From Streptomyces sp. NBC_01268 (lineage in GTDB: Bacteria > Actinomycetota > Actinomycetes > Streptomycetales > Streptomycetaceae): 64,000 nt of DNA. The notes beneath the pieces are model-generated. The model saw nothing but the letters and a program-made list of their open reading frames with translations. It made no database searches and was not told the DNA's origin. Below are positions 41,772-50,110 of the stretch, piece after piece. Position numbers and translations under genes: made by a program. Each line of letters starts with the position of its first letter. The first letter of the stretch is position 1. The stretch covers positions 3,410,001-3,474,000 of the forward strand of contig NZ_CP108454.1 in assembly GCF_036240795.1 (NCBI RefSeq), in the 5' to 3' direction.

Positions 41772-43370
41772 TCAGACACGGCATCGCATGCCGTTGGTGA
41801 CTTCCCGGTAGTCAGCGATTACAGGCTTCGCCATCGACTCTCGGTAGACGACGACCACTCGCCCGTAGGGCCAGTTGATGTCGGTGCGTAGTTTGTCGTT
41901 GCCGTAGGAGCAGCCGCTGAACATGACGCTGCGCCGCAGGTCGGTGTAGTCACCGCCGTTCTCCCAGGCGGTTACCGACGGGCCGGCGGTGAGGAACATG
42001 GTCTGCGCCTCGGGGTTGAACGTCACCTGCACGCCGTCGGACAGTCCCCATTCGTCGCGGAGGAACGGACCTACCTCCTTGTTGATGGCGGCAGCGATGT
42101 TCCGCTCGGAGGCTGTCATGGCATCGCGGGCCGCCGACCACTCCTCGACAGTGGGCTGGGCGTTGTCACTGCGGGTGTAGGCCGGTTGCGGCTCCGATGG
42201 TGCCTCTGTGGCAGCTGGCGTGCTGGCCGTGGTGGCGGAAGGGGTGGTGCTCGTCGGGCGGATAGGGGCAGCAACCGGACGGGGCGAGGACGCCGTGGGT
42301 GCCGTGCTGGCTGGCGCCGTGGGCGGCAATTCCTGCCCTGCATGAAACGTGGCTGCATACATGGCCGCGGCCCCGATGCTCAGGACGGTGAGTGCTGCGG
42401 CCGCGATGAAGCTGTATCTGCGGGCCCGGCCGTAACTCCGGGCGATGGGCCAGGCGTCTACCTGTGCAGGTGGCGCGTTCCAATGACTGGCTACCAGGGT
42501 GTCAACGACAGTGTGCACTGAAACCTGCTGCGGCAAGACATGGGTGTCCTGATGCTCGAGGAGCCGTATGCATTCCTCGCTCAGGATGCGCGTGGTGGGC
42601 CGGTCGTCTGGCTCCTTTGACAATGCACTTGCCGCAATACGACCCAACTCATCCGGCATGCCGGAGAGATCAGGCTCTTGAGACATCACGCGGAACGCGA
42701 CGGTGTCCGGTGCCCCTGTGCCGAACGGATGGCGCCCTGTTCCGGCGTAGGCAACGAGTGCGCCCCAGGCGAAGACGTCGGACTCTGGCCCCGCAGCACC
42801 AGTGCGGTACTGCTCCGGGCTGATCCAGCCGGGCGTCCCAGTCAGCACTCCGGTGCGGGTGACTGCGGTGCCGTCCAGGGCATGCGCGATGCCGAAGTCG
42901 AGCAGGCGCGGACCGTCGGGTGAGAGGATCACATTGCCTGGCTTGATGTCCCGGTGGATCACACCGGCCTCGTGGACCGAAGCCAAGGCAGCCGCGGTGC
43001 CAGCTGCCAAAGCGTGCAGCATCACCCCCTGGAGAGGGCCCGACACGGCGATGTGTTGCTGGAGCGTAGGCCCCGGTATGTAGGGCGTGGCGAGCCATGG
43101 GCGCTCGTCATCGCAGTCTGCCGCCACCACGGGCACAAGACATGGCCCGTTCACCCTGCTTGTCAGGGCCACCTCGCGCCGGAAGCGGGCACGGAACTCC
43201 TCATCGCCAGCTTGAGCAGGATGGACGACCTTCACTGCAAGACGATTGCCGCGGATGTCCAGAGCGGCGTGCACCGTCCCCATACCTCCGCTACCCAAGC
43301 GGCCTACTACTCGGTACGGGCCGACACGAGCCGGGTCACCGGGAGACGCGGGAAGGATTCGGGCGGTCAC
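41772..43370 (-). CDS. Membrane Ser/Thr protein kinase (Hanks type)
   Basis: 532 residues. The kinase domain (about 18-275) has a glycine loop GRLGSGGMGTVH, Lys47 (LAVKVV), catalytic HRDIKPGN at 139-146, DFG at 158-160 and an SPEQ activation-segment end. A single membrane span lies at about 320-342. A Pro/Thr/Ser-rich external linker follows, then a C-terminal domain of about 150 residues with two Cys (FSGCSYGNDK and GMRCRV) that could form a disulfide. No PASTA repeats, so the ligand differs from PknB. It lies between the RHH and DUF1963 genes; I see no partner phosphatase. Confidence 0.93.
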   Translation of the reverse strand: MTARILPASPGDPARVGPYRVVGRLGSGGMGTVHAALDIRGNRLAVKVVHPAQAGDEEFRARFRREVALTSRVNGPCLVPVVAADCDDERPWLATPYIPGPTLQQHIAVSGPLQGVMLHALAAGTAAALASVHEAGVIHRDIKPGNVILSPDGPRLLDFGIAHALDGTAVTRTGVLTGTPGWISPEQYRTGAAGPESDVFAWGALVAYAGTGRHPFGTGAPDTVAFRVMSQEPDLSGMPDELGRIAASALSKEPDDRPTTRILSEECIRLLEHQDTHVLPQQVSVHTVVDTLVASHWNAPPAQVDAWPIARSYGRARRYSFIAAAALTVLSIGAAAMYAATFHAGQELPPTAPASTAPTASSPRPVAAPIRPTSTTPSATTASTPAATEAPSEPQPAYTRSDNAQPTVEEWSAARDAMTASERNIAAAINKEVGPFLRDEWGLSDGVQVTFNPEAQTMFLTAGPSVTAWENGGDYTDLRRSVMFSGCSYGNDKLRTDINWPYGRVVVVYRESMAKPVIADYREVTNGMRCRV

Positions 43371-43486
43371 GTGAGCTACCTCTCAGGCCAAGCGTTGCTG
43401 GCGGTGGATCCTATGCGGTGCCATTGAGCAGTGAGACGCTCGCCCCGAAACCAGTTCTGTCAGTGACGCCGTGGATGATCGGCCGC

Positions 43487-44353
43487 ATGACACATGGTTC
43501 CCGAGATGCCCTGCTCTCTCTCGCCCTGCAGCATCTGTCGCCTGAGGTTGCCGAGAAGTGGCTCGGTCTGCTTCGCCCTGGCGTGCGTCTTGAGATAGCG
43601 GCTGGCTCTGACGATGTGGTCGGCCATCTTGGCGGCATGCCCGCCTTGTCGGCCACCGCAGAGTGGCCGGCATGGGATGGTCACGGTCCGCTCTCCTTCA
43701 TCGCCTCGATCGACTGCGCGCGTCTGCCGACAGCTGCGCTGGACATCGACCTGCCCGCAGCGGGAACGCTGCTGTTCTTCTACTTCGATGGGCAGTTGGA
43801 CGACGGCGAGGCTCTCGTTCTGGCCGAGGACCGGGAGAGCTGGGCGGGCGCCCGCGTGCTCTATGTGGCAGCTGACGAGGAGGTGACGGAGTGTGGGGCG
43901 CCTGCAGGCCTCAAGCCGTATCCGGTGGTGCCGCTTACCGCTCGGGTGGAGATGACGGCGACCGAGCCCTGGCATCCGTCCGTCCGGGCCGCCTTCGCTC
44001 CGGGTGCCCCGCTGGGGAACCGGTACGACCACCCCGTCTGCTCGCAGGGGTTCCTCGAGGCGCTGTGGGAGTTCGACGACGAGGTGGGGCATCAGATCGG
44101 CGGCCACGCTCACTCCGTACAGAACCCCGTGGAGATCGAGATCGCGGAGGCGGTTTTGGACGGCGAGGTGTCCTGGGACGACCCTCGGCTGTCCGAGGAG
44201 GCGGGCAACTGGGTGCTGCTGGCCCAGTTCGACAGCGAGGACGCCGCAGACATGATGTGGGGCGATGCCGGAGCCCTGTACTGGCTGATCCGCCCGGAAG
44301 ATCTGGCCGAGCGGCGCTTCGAGCGGGCGATGTTCACCTGGCAGTGCAGCTGA
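43487..44353 (+). CDS. DUF1963 (YwqG-like) protein
   Basis: The ATG at 43487 (MTHGSRDALLSL) is preferred; 43475 is also possible and neither has a clear ribosome site. 288 residues. LGGMPALSATAEWPAWDGHGPLSFIASIDCARLP...LPAAGTLLFFYFD is the DUF1963 core, with GG-x-P-x-L and WP and the Pro-x-x-Gly-x-L-x-F-F motif. A C-terminal VLLAQFDSED and MMWGDAGALYWLIRPEDL complete the fold. YwqG-type proteins have no established activity and often accompany immunity or toxin loci. It shares a TGATG overlap with the next gene. Confidence 0.8.
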   Translation: MTHGSRDALLSLALQHLSPEVAEKWLGLLRPGVRLEIAAGSDDVVGHLGGMPALSATAEWPAWDGHGPLSFIASIDCARLPTAALDIDLPAAGTLLFFYFDGQLDDGEALVLAEDRESWAGARVLYVAADEEVTECGAPAGLKPYPVVPLTARVEMTATEPWHPSVRAAFAPGAPLGNRYDHPVCSQGFLEALWEFDDEVGHQIGGHAHSVQNPVEIEIAEAVLDGEVSWDDPRLSEEAGNWVLLAQFDSEDAADMMWGDAGALYWLIRPEDLAERRFERAMFTWQCS

Positions 44354-45588
44354 TGACCGTGGCACCCCCCGCTTGGGGAGTCCAGTACACGCTGAGCCTG
44401 CCGAGTGAGGGCGCTGCCCGCGCCGCCGCGGCTGAGCTTTCCGGGATGGGGCACCGCCTGACGGCGGTGCGCGTCCACGATCACTTCCGGTTCGTTCCGT
44501 CGAGCTTCTGGTACGGCCAGCCGTCGATGGACCCGGAGCTGGAGGGGTGGTGGCAGGTCTTCTCGCTGGCCGTCTACAGCGGGTACGAGCGCATGGCTCT
44601 CGAGCCGTTCTTTCGGAATGAACGGGTTCGGGTGGCCCACGTGGCCCGTGCCCACGGCGGTTTTCAGCAGGGGTACAGCGAGGGACATGCCGCTACTGCC
44701 GAAAGAGTCTTCCAACGGGACGGCCTGGTCCATGAGCAGGCCGGCGCCAACGTCGCCCTTCCGAGTCCTCTGCCCAAGGATCCCGTGCGACCTCCGGCCG
44801 GTCCGCCGTGGAAGTGCAGTGAGGTCGGTGAGCCCGCAGTGGTGGTCCAGGCCGTGGCGGCGGTCGCAAAGCGCATGCACGGCAGCGCGGCGGACGTTCC
44901 GGATGCCGTGGGGTGGCTGCTCGATGAGGAGTTCGCGTTTGGCGAGCCCTATGGGTCGACGAGTGAGTTCCTCGGTGATCTCGTGGATGCCGTGGCCCAC
45001 CAAGGCACCTGCACCGACACCACCGTCGAGGCTGTCCCATTCCTCATGGAGCTGATCTGTGACGACAGCGTCGCGCCCGGCAGCCGGCTGGTTCTACTCG
45101 GCAACCTGTTGCGGCTTGCTGCTTCGGGGCCGGCTGCAGAGGTCTCCCTGGCCGATCGCATCACCGCACTCGGGGGTGCCTGGGAGGAGTCTGCAGCTGA
45201 GTATCTGACACGGCGGGCCATCGGCAGCGAGCTGTCGAGACTGCTGTCCCGCTGGGAAGACGAGAACGATGCCGTCCGATTCACTCTCGCCGCCCTCACG
45301 GCGCTCTGTGGCACTCGCGACCAGCGCGCACTCTCAGGGCTGGCCGCTCTCCCGGCCCCAGCAGGCAGCTCCCGCGCCGATGTCGTGTCGCTCGTGGCAG
45401 CCCTGCTCAGTGACGACCGAGAAGGCTTGATACCTGCACTGGACCGCCTGAGCTCCTGGCTGCCTCGCGTTGCAGAGAAGGCAGCCAGCCCGAACGTGGA
45501 TCTTCAGAGTCTGGGACTGGCCATCCTTCCGGACCTCGTCCTCGAAGACGTGGCGCCAGGAATCGCAGCAGAGCGTGATCTGCCATAA
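44353..45588 (+). CDS. Hypothetical protein with HEAT-like C-terminus
   Basis: ATG at 44353 shares its A with the DUF1963 stop. 411 residues. The N-terminal 80 residues (YTLSLPSEGAARAAAAELSGMGHRL) look like a small alpha/beta domain, possibly RraB-like. The rest consists of helical pairs with regular Leu/Ala spacing, for example LLGNLLRLAASGP and FTLAALTALCGT, resembling HEAT or armadillo repeats. It is coupled to the DUF1963 gene and may be its partner; a role in self-protection or scaffolding is speculative. Codon use is less GC-biased than in flanking core genes. Confidence 0.6.
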   Translation: MTVAPPAWGVQYTLSLPSEGAARAAAAELSGMGHRLTAVRVHDHFRFVPSSFWYGQPSMDPELEGWWQVFSLAVYSGYERMALEPFFRNERVRVAHVARAHGGFQQGYSEGHAATAERVFQRDGLVHEQAGANVALPSPLPKDPVRPPAGPPWKCSEVGEPAVVVQAVAAVAKRMHGSAADVPDAVGWLLDEEFAFGEPYGSTSEFLGDLVDAVAHQGTCTDTTVEAVPFLMELICDDSVAPGSRLVLLGNLLRLAASGPAAEVSLADRITALGGAWEESAAEYLTRRAIGSELSRLLSRWEDENDAVRFTLAALTALCGTRDQRALSGLAALPAPAGSSRADVVSLVAALLSDDREGLIPALDRLSSWLPRVAEKAASPNVDLQSLGLAILPDLVLEDVAPGIAAERDLP

Positions 45589-45775
45589 CTGTTGACGACG
45601 TTAAGAATTACGACTGGCATCGCAGACACGCAGGTCAAAGGCGCCAGACATCAGGCTCGCGCTCCTGCGTGCCTCAACTGCCAGACTTGGTTGGTCATTT
45701 GGCTGCCGGGCACGACTGGCATTCCCTACGATGACTGCCGTTGTCCTGTCGTACGGGAGGGCCGAGGAGGGGCGG

Positions 45776-46363
45776 ATGGACTTCACAGGGGCAGGCGAGC
45801 CGGATGCGGCTCCCGGGTTGCGGACGGCTGTTGGGATCTACTCCGGCAAGACCGATCGGACGCTGACACGGATCTCGGAGCTCGAAGCAGAACTCGCGGA
45901 CCTCCGAGTCGAAGCGGCAAAGTACGCGAGCACTCGCGATCAGCTGAGCGAAGCTCTCGCCGAGCTCCTCGCAGGCCGCTCGGCGCCGTCCGAGGACGAT
46001 CAAAGCCCCCAGCAGGAAGCTGACGCGGAGGACGAGGACGGCGATGCGTCCGCCGACGACGAGTCGGAACCGAGCAAGCCGCCAGAGGAGACGCGTGCCG
46101 GGCAGAGCGGGCCTTCACGGTCGCCGTCCGGGCAGTTGATGCAGGCGGTCGAGCAGATCCTCGTGGGCGCCGGACGGCCGATGAAGGTCAAGGACATCAC
46201 AGAGGCCCTTGGGCGCCCAACCAAGGGCGAGGAAGGGCGGGCGCCCATCGAGACGACCCGCCGGACCTGCAAGCGGCTGGTAAAGAACGGCCGTGCCGTG
46301 GAGCACCCGATCGGCACCTTCGCCGCCCGCCGGGTCACGGAATCGCAGGGAGGGGACGCCTGA
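45776..46363 (+). CDS. Coiled-coil plus winged-helix protein, unknown function
   Basis: The ATG at 45776 follows GAGGAGGGG; 195 residues. Residues about 25-65 form a heptad coiled coil (LTRISELEAELADLRVEAAKY). A very acidic disordered linker runs about 75-115 (DEDGDASADDESEP). The C-terminal 70 residues are a winged-helix type domain (LMQAVEQILVGAGRPMKVKDITEALGR...TTRRTCKRLVKNGRAVEHPIGTFAA), similar to HARE or DnaD-like DNA-binding modules. It may oligomerise through the coil and bind DNA or a nucleoid protein. It stands alone with a terminator 23 bp after. Confidence 0.65.
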   Translation: MDFTGAGEPDAAPGLRTAVGIYSGKTDRTLTRISELEAELADLRVEAAKYASTRDQLSEALAELLAGRSAPSEDDQSPQQEADAEDEDGDASADDESEPSKPPEETRAGQSGPSRSPSGQLMQAVEQILVGAGRPMKVKDITEALGRPTKGEEGRAPIETTRRTCKRLVKNGRAVEHPIGTFAARRVTESQGGDA

Positions 46364-46386
46364 CGCCGCCGCCCCGAACATGAGAT

Positions 46387-46418
46387 GTCCCCTCCTCCCA
46401 TTGCGGGGAGAAGGGGAC
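46387..46418 (+). terminator. Hairpin after coiled-coil gene
   Basis: Arms GTCCCCTCCTCCC and GGGAGAAGGGGAC pair with one C-A mismatch and a 6-nt loop, about 12 bp. It ends transcription before the XRE/recombinase-like module. Confidence 0.65.
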
Positions 46419-46526
46419 GGGCTCCGTTGAGCTTGGACCCTCTTCGGAACCTATGACGTGGACCCTCGTAGTGGCTCACGCATCCCCGAGGCTAGAGCAA
46501 TCCGCCTCGCCTCGGGGGCGCTTGGC

Positions 46527-46886
46527 CTATTTCGTCGTTCCCTGGGACGGGTTTCCCTGGGGACGGGAAGGCCGATTTTGATGCGTACTGCGCATTCCGT
46601 CCCGCGGGTACAGCGGGACAGCGAGGAAATCTTCCAGGCGGGCAACAGTGACGACGTCCGGCCAGCACCGGCCGGCGAGCAGGTCGGCAATGGCCTGCCG
46701 GTTGACCCCGGATCCGGTAGAGACCTGCCGCAGGCTTCGCTTCTCGCGCTCCAGGGCGAGCGCGAGCGCGCGGGCGATAGCCTGGACGACTCTGGCGGCG
46801 ACGTCGTCGACGGCGGAATCGGGCCAGGATTCCGGATCGCGGGCAAGGTCTCTCGGCGCGGTCTTGCGGGCCAAACCTCCGACCAT
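46527..46886 (-). CDS. XRE-type helix-turn-helix protein
   Basis: The ATG at 46886 has AGGAG 8 nt upstream, which identifies this frame as real; 119 residues. A helix (AARVVQAIARALALALEREKRS) leads into LRQVSTGSGVNRQAIADLLAGRCWPDVVTVARLEDFLAVPLYP, a compact XRE helix-turn-helix at about 55-95. The last 20 residues are Arg/Pro-rich. It is divergent from the recombinase-like/transposase-like pair (76-bp gap), so it may repress or cofactor that pair. Confidence 0.75.
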   Translation of the reverse strand: MVGGLARKTAPRDLARDPESWPDSAVDDVAARVVQAIARALALALEREKRSLRQVSTGSGVNRQAIADLLAGRCWPDVVTVARLEDFLAVPLYPRDGMRSTHQNRPSRPQGNPSQGTTK

Positions 46887-46961
46887 GTCGATGCACTCCT
46901 TTCCGTGAAGATCGCCTTCGACGTCTTCACTGGCTGCTTGTCCAGCCGCTTCTGTTGGTCT

Positions 46962-47888
46962 GTGACACTGAGCCCGGAGGTCTCCAGCAAGATCCGCGAC
47001 TACCGGCCCCGGCTGCCGCATCGGCAGTGGGCGCCGGTCGCCGAGCTGGTCAGAGCCACCGTGACGGCGACTGCTCCGGCCACCTGCTACGCGGCGGAGC
47101 ATCTGCTGCACGTGATCGGCCGGATCGCGGTCTGGGCGGACCGACGCGGGTTGCCGCGCGACCCGGGAACCTGGCTGCGGACCGAGACGATCGACGCCTT
47201 CATCCTGTCGGGCTGCGTTGCGACGAAGGACTCGACGGTGCTGACCTACCGGACCTGGCTGCGGCGGGCGCGGGAGGCTCTGGTGTGGGTCCAGCGCGGG
47301 GAGGCCCCTCCGGCTCGGCTTTCCTCGCCTCGCACGCCTCAGCCGCCTTATGGTGCCGGGGAGTTGGCTCGCCTGCGGGATTGGGCGAATCATCTGCCGG
47401 ACCAGGCTCGACTCGACGGCCTCGCCCTCATGGCGCTTGGTGCCGGGTGTGGCCTGATGCCGGGCGAGGTCCCTCCCATGCGAGGCAGTCACGTTCGCGT
47501 GACCTCTGGTGGGGTCGCAGTGCTTGAGGAGAAGCTCCTCGGCCGACTCGTGGCGTGCCACTCCGATTGGGAAGGCACGCTGGCCGAGCTGGCAGAGACC
47601 TCCGGAACCGGGTTCCTCTTCAGGCCGGGACGGAAGGTCGCGGCAGCCAAGAACCTCGTCTCGTCCTGGCCTGCCCGCCATCGGCCCCATGCGGCTCTGC
47701 CACCGCTCTCCGCTCGGCGATTGCGGTCGACGTGGATCGTCGGCCGGCTTTCCGAGGGCATCAGTCCGGAAGCGGTCGCTTCCGCCGCAGGCATGGCCTC
47801 CCCTGCCGGTTTGGCGGGCTACCACCACTGGGTGCCCCCACTACCCAGGGCGGAGGTGATCCGCTTGCTGCGTGGCCGCCGCTCGTGA
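46962..47888 (+). CDS. Degenerate tyrosine-recombinase-like protein
   Basis: GTG at 46962 (or 46905; neither has a good ribosome site). 308 residues. The N-terminal half is helical, like the SAM-like core-binding domain. The C-terminal half follows tyrosine recombinases: LMALGAGCGLMPGEVPPMRG (ArgI position is Met), SARRLRSTWIVGRLSEGI (His lost, ArgII kept), AGMASP in place of LGHSS, and a Tyr in GYHHW at the nucleophile position. Three of five catalytic residues are missing, so strand exchange is doubtful; it may be a DNA-targeting subunit. It overlaps the DDE-like gene by 4 nt (GTGA). Confidence 0.65.
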   Translation: MTLSPEVSSKIRDYRPRLPHRQWAPVAELVRATVTATAPATCYAAEHLLHVIGRIAVWADRRGLPRDPGTWLRTETIDAFILSGCVATKDSTVLTYRTWLRRAREALVWVQRGEAPPARLSSPRTPQPPYGAGELARLRDWANHLPDQARLDGLALMALGAGCGLMPGEVPPMRGSHVRVTSGGVAVLEEKLLGRLVACHSDWEGTLAELAETSGTGFLFRPGRKVAAAKNLVSSWPARHRPHAALPPLSARRLRSTWIVGRLSEGISPEAVASAAGMASPAGLAGYHHWVPPLPRAEVIRLLRGRRS

Positions 47889-49705
47889 GGGCGCGGCCTG
47901 AAGCCGACCAGCTGGCCGCCCGCCATGCCCGACCACGTCTGCGGCCTGGACGGCTCACCGAGATCCCCGACTCCAAGGTCGGCCAGCTGCTGACCGTCCT
48001 CGACCGCTCTGGTCTGCCCCAACAGCTGGAGGACATGCTGCGAGGTCGCCCCGGGCCACCAGGCGTGCAGCCCAGGACCGTACTGGCCGGCCTGATGCTC
48101 GCCGTGTACTACACGGGCCGAGCCACAGTCTCCGACGCCTGGCGGATCCTGCACTTCCGTCTCCAGCCCACAGCTCGTGCCTGGCTCGGCATCCCCGAGA
48201 TGCCGCCGTCCACGGCACGCGCGTGCATAGCTGCCAGTCGTCGTCTCTACCGAGGGCTGGACCGGATCACCACCATGCTCGACCCGGCACGCTGCGACCG
48301 GCGCCGGCGCCTCACCCAAGCGGAGGCTGACATCCACTCCGCTGTCTGGGATGAGGCTGCCGGCCGCGCCGCCGCGAACCGGCTCCAACGGCTGGCGAAC
48401 GATCTCGTACTGGCCCCGGTCCGGCTGGCACAGCAACGCGGATACCTGCGGCACTGGGCCGGTGACGTGGGAGTGGACGCCACCTCGATCCCGGTTCTGG
48501 CCAACCCTGACAGCGACCGCGCGGGCACGGCCTCCGTCGAGATCACCGCTGGCTGGCACTTCAGCGGCGGCTCCGACAAGGGCATCTTCGGCTACAGCGC
48601 GAGCCTGCTCGTCGCCGCCCACTCCCGCACAGGCGAAGGGGCCGCGAAGGGCCGCCGCGCGCCCTCCTACCCGCAGCTCTGCCTCGGCCTCAGCCTGGAC
48701 ACTCCGACCGTCCGCACGGGCGAGAACGCGGTCACCGTGCTGAAGCACCTCGCCGAGCTTCGATTGCCGACAGGTACCTGTGCCGCAGATCGCGCCTACA
48801 CCGGCTGCTCGCCGGAGAAATTCCAGATCCCCGTACGCCGACTCGGCTACCGCCTCGCCCTGGACTACAAGGCGGCCGACCGTGGCATCCAAGGCAGCTG
48901 GCAGGGAGCCGTACTGGTCGACGGCTCGCTCGCTTGCCCGCACATCCCCAACGCCCTGGCTCAGGCCACTCACGGCATGGACGACAAGGCCTTCCGCCGA
49001 CGGCTCGATGAACTGAAGCCGGTGGTCACCGAGCGGCTGCCCTACTTCCTCAAGCTCAAGCAGAACGCCGACGCCCGAGGAACCACGCGTCTCCAGTGCC
49101 CGGCGGCCGGCCCGTCCCCTTCGGTGAACTGTCCACGCCGAGAACGCCTCCGTCCCGCACGACCGACCGCCTCTGGCCCGCCTCAGAGCGTGATCAAGCT
49201 GGCAGATCGCCGCTCCCGCGCCAGCCATACCTCGGCTCGCCCCACCATCCAGCTTCCTGACAGGGAGTGGACGGACCCTCCCGGCAAGGAGGCCCTGCCG
49301 GCTGTCTGTGGGGCATCCGCGATCAGCGTCCCCGCCGACGCGGCCGGAGACCTGAGGATCGCAAAGTTCCGGCAGGACAGTCACTACCTCAGCCCCGCCT
49401 GGGACCGGATCTACAAGCCGATCCGCTCCCACAACGAGGGCCTCAACGGTCGCCTCAAGGGCGCCTACATGGACATCGGCAACCCCATGCACCGCCGAGC
49501 ACCCGGCCAGGTTGCCCAGACGATCCTGATCGCGATCATGGTGGCCGTCGGGAACCTGGACATCCTGGAAACCTGGCTCTACGAGCGCACTGGCAGCCGA
49601 CTCTCCGACGCCGACTTCGACTCCATTCCGGCTCCGCCAGATCGCGACCGGCCGCACGTCCCCACGCCACTCGACAAAGGGCGACATCCGCCGGCCAATC
49701 TCTGA
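47885..49705 (+). CDS. DDE-transposase-like protein
   Basis: GTG in the GTGA overlap; 606 residues. The helical N-terminus GQLLTVLDRSGLPQQLEDML and VLAGLMLAVYYTGRATVSDAWRIL resembles IS1182/IS4-like N-domains. Acidic residues at RNase-H positions are Asp198 (VGVDATSIPV), Asp302 (CAADRAYTG) and Glu518 (SHNEGLNGRLK), in order and spacing suitable for DDE. A large insert (about 330-480) separates the second Asp from Glu. This is not a familiar IS family to me. The gene ends 235 bp from the 3' end of tRNA-Ala. Together with the recombinase-like gene it forms a two-protein module. Confidence 0.65.
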   Translation: MRARPEADQLAARHARPRLRPGRLTEIPDSKVGQLLTVLDRSGLPQQLEDMLRGRPGPPGVQPRTVLAGLMLAVYYTGRATVSDAWRILHFRLQPTARAWLGIPEMPPSTARACIAASRRLYRGLDRITTMLDPARCDRRRRLTQAEADIHSAVWDEAAGRAAANRLQRLANDLVLAPVRLAQQRGYLRHWAGDVGVDATSIPVLANPDSDRAGTASVEITAGWHFSGGSDKGIFGYSASLLVAAHSRTGEGAAKGRRAPSYPQLCLGLSLDTPTVRTGENAVTVLKHLAELRLPTGTCAADRAYTGCSPEKFQIPVRRLGYRLALDYKAADRGIQGSWQGAVLVDGSLACPHIPNALAQATHGMDDKAFRRRLDELKPVVTERLPYFLKLKQNADARGTTRLQCPAAGPSPSVNCPRRERLRPARPTASGPPQSVIKLADRRSRASHTSARPTIQLPDREWTDPPGKEALPAVCGASAISVPADAAGDLRIAKFRQDSHYLSPAWDRIYKPIRSHNEGLNGRLKGAYMDIGNPMHRRAPGQVAQTILIAIMVAVGNLDILETWLYERTGSRLSDADFDSIPAPPDRDRPHVPTPLDKGRHPPANL

Positions 49706-49741
49706 TCGAGCTGCGACACAGCCACACATCACGACCACCAG

Positions 49742-49759
49742 CCCCGGGCGACCGGGGCC
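49742..49759 (+). terminator. Hairpin after DDE-like gene
   Basis: Stem GCCCCGG / CCGGGGC with GCGA loop (7 bp), 36 bp past the stop. Confidence 0.5.
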
Positions 49760-49868
49760 GGTTCGCATGCCCTGGCAACGGCCAGGCGTCTGCCCAGCAA
49801 CCCGCCAGACCCGATACGCCGCCATCCACCACCCCGAACAGGCATCGAACGACCCCCGAAACGACGAA

Positions 49869-49900
49869 GATCCCGCCCGATCTTTCGATCGGACGGGATC
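49869..49900 (-). terminator. Terminator downstream of tRNA-Ala
   Basis: GATCCCGCCCGATC / GATCGGACGGGATC around TTTC pair over 14 bp, with a single U-G on the minus strand. It lies 40 bp beyond the tRNA 3' end. The sequence nearly repeats the terminator at 36611-36650. Confidence 0.75.
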
Positions 49901-49940
49901 TCGTCAACGTCCTTGAGAGCTACTCAAGAACAGTCGTCTG

Positions 49941-50014
49941 TGGACCTGTGGGGATTTGAACCCCAGACCCCCTCGATGCGAACGAGGTGCGCTACCAGAC
50001 TGCGCCACAGGCCC
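49941..50014 (-). tRNA. tRNA-Ala (anticodon CGC)
   Basis: A 74-nt cloverleaf on the minus strand: acceptor GGGCCTG pairs with CAGGTCC (one G-U) plus discriminator A; D-arm GCGC/GCGC; anticodon stem CCTCG/CGAGG with loop TTCGCAT (anticodon CGC, reading GCG); T-arm TGGGG-TTCAAAT-CCCCA. CCA is not encoded. Its 3' end faces the accessory island, the usual orientation for tRNA-targeted insertion. The gene itself is intact. Confidence 0.96.
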
Positions 50015-50079
50015 TTGCGACGTGTGAAACATTAGCATCCCGACCGGCGTAGTTGGAAATCCGCTCCCCCGCAGGTCAG

Positions 50080-50103
50080 CCGGGGGCCGTCGCGGGCCCC
50101 CGG
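50080..50103 (-). terminator. Terminator of sepX
   Basis: Arms CCGGGGGCC (50080-50088) and GGCCCCCGG (50095-50103) pair perfectly, with a 6-nt loop, 8 bp beyond the sepX stop. Confidence 0.75.
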
Positions 50104-50110
50104 GGGCGGG

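Larger units (their letters stand above)
36651..49940. mobile_element. Candidate genomic island at tRNA-Ala(CGC)
   Basis: This 13.3-kb block lies between a tRNA-type terminator (36611-36650) and the 3' end of tRNA-Ala at 49941. Its genes use more A/T-ending codons than their flanks. They are accessory types: XRE, ImmA/IrrE, TS-like, HMUDK-like, a Ser/Thr kinase, and recombinase-like plus transposase-like proteins. A short CTGTGGGG, with further partial similarity to the tRNA 3' end, follows the left terminator (36654-36661). No perfect att repeat longer than 8 bp was found. Boundaries are inferred; the two halves may have arrived separately. Confidence 0.55.

Noticed and set aside
41361..43370. 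Toxin-antitoxin pair from the RHH gene and its neighbour
   Set aside because: The next gene is a convergent membrane kinase, not a small toxin.
46962..47888. Functional phage-type integrase
   Set aside because: ArgI, His and His/Trp catalytic positions are replaced, so an active integrase cannot be claimed.
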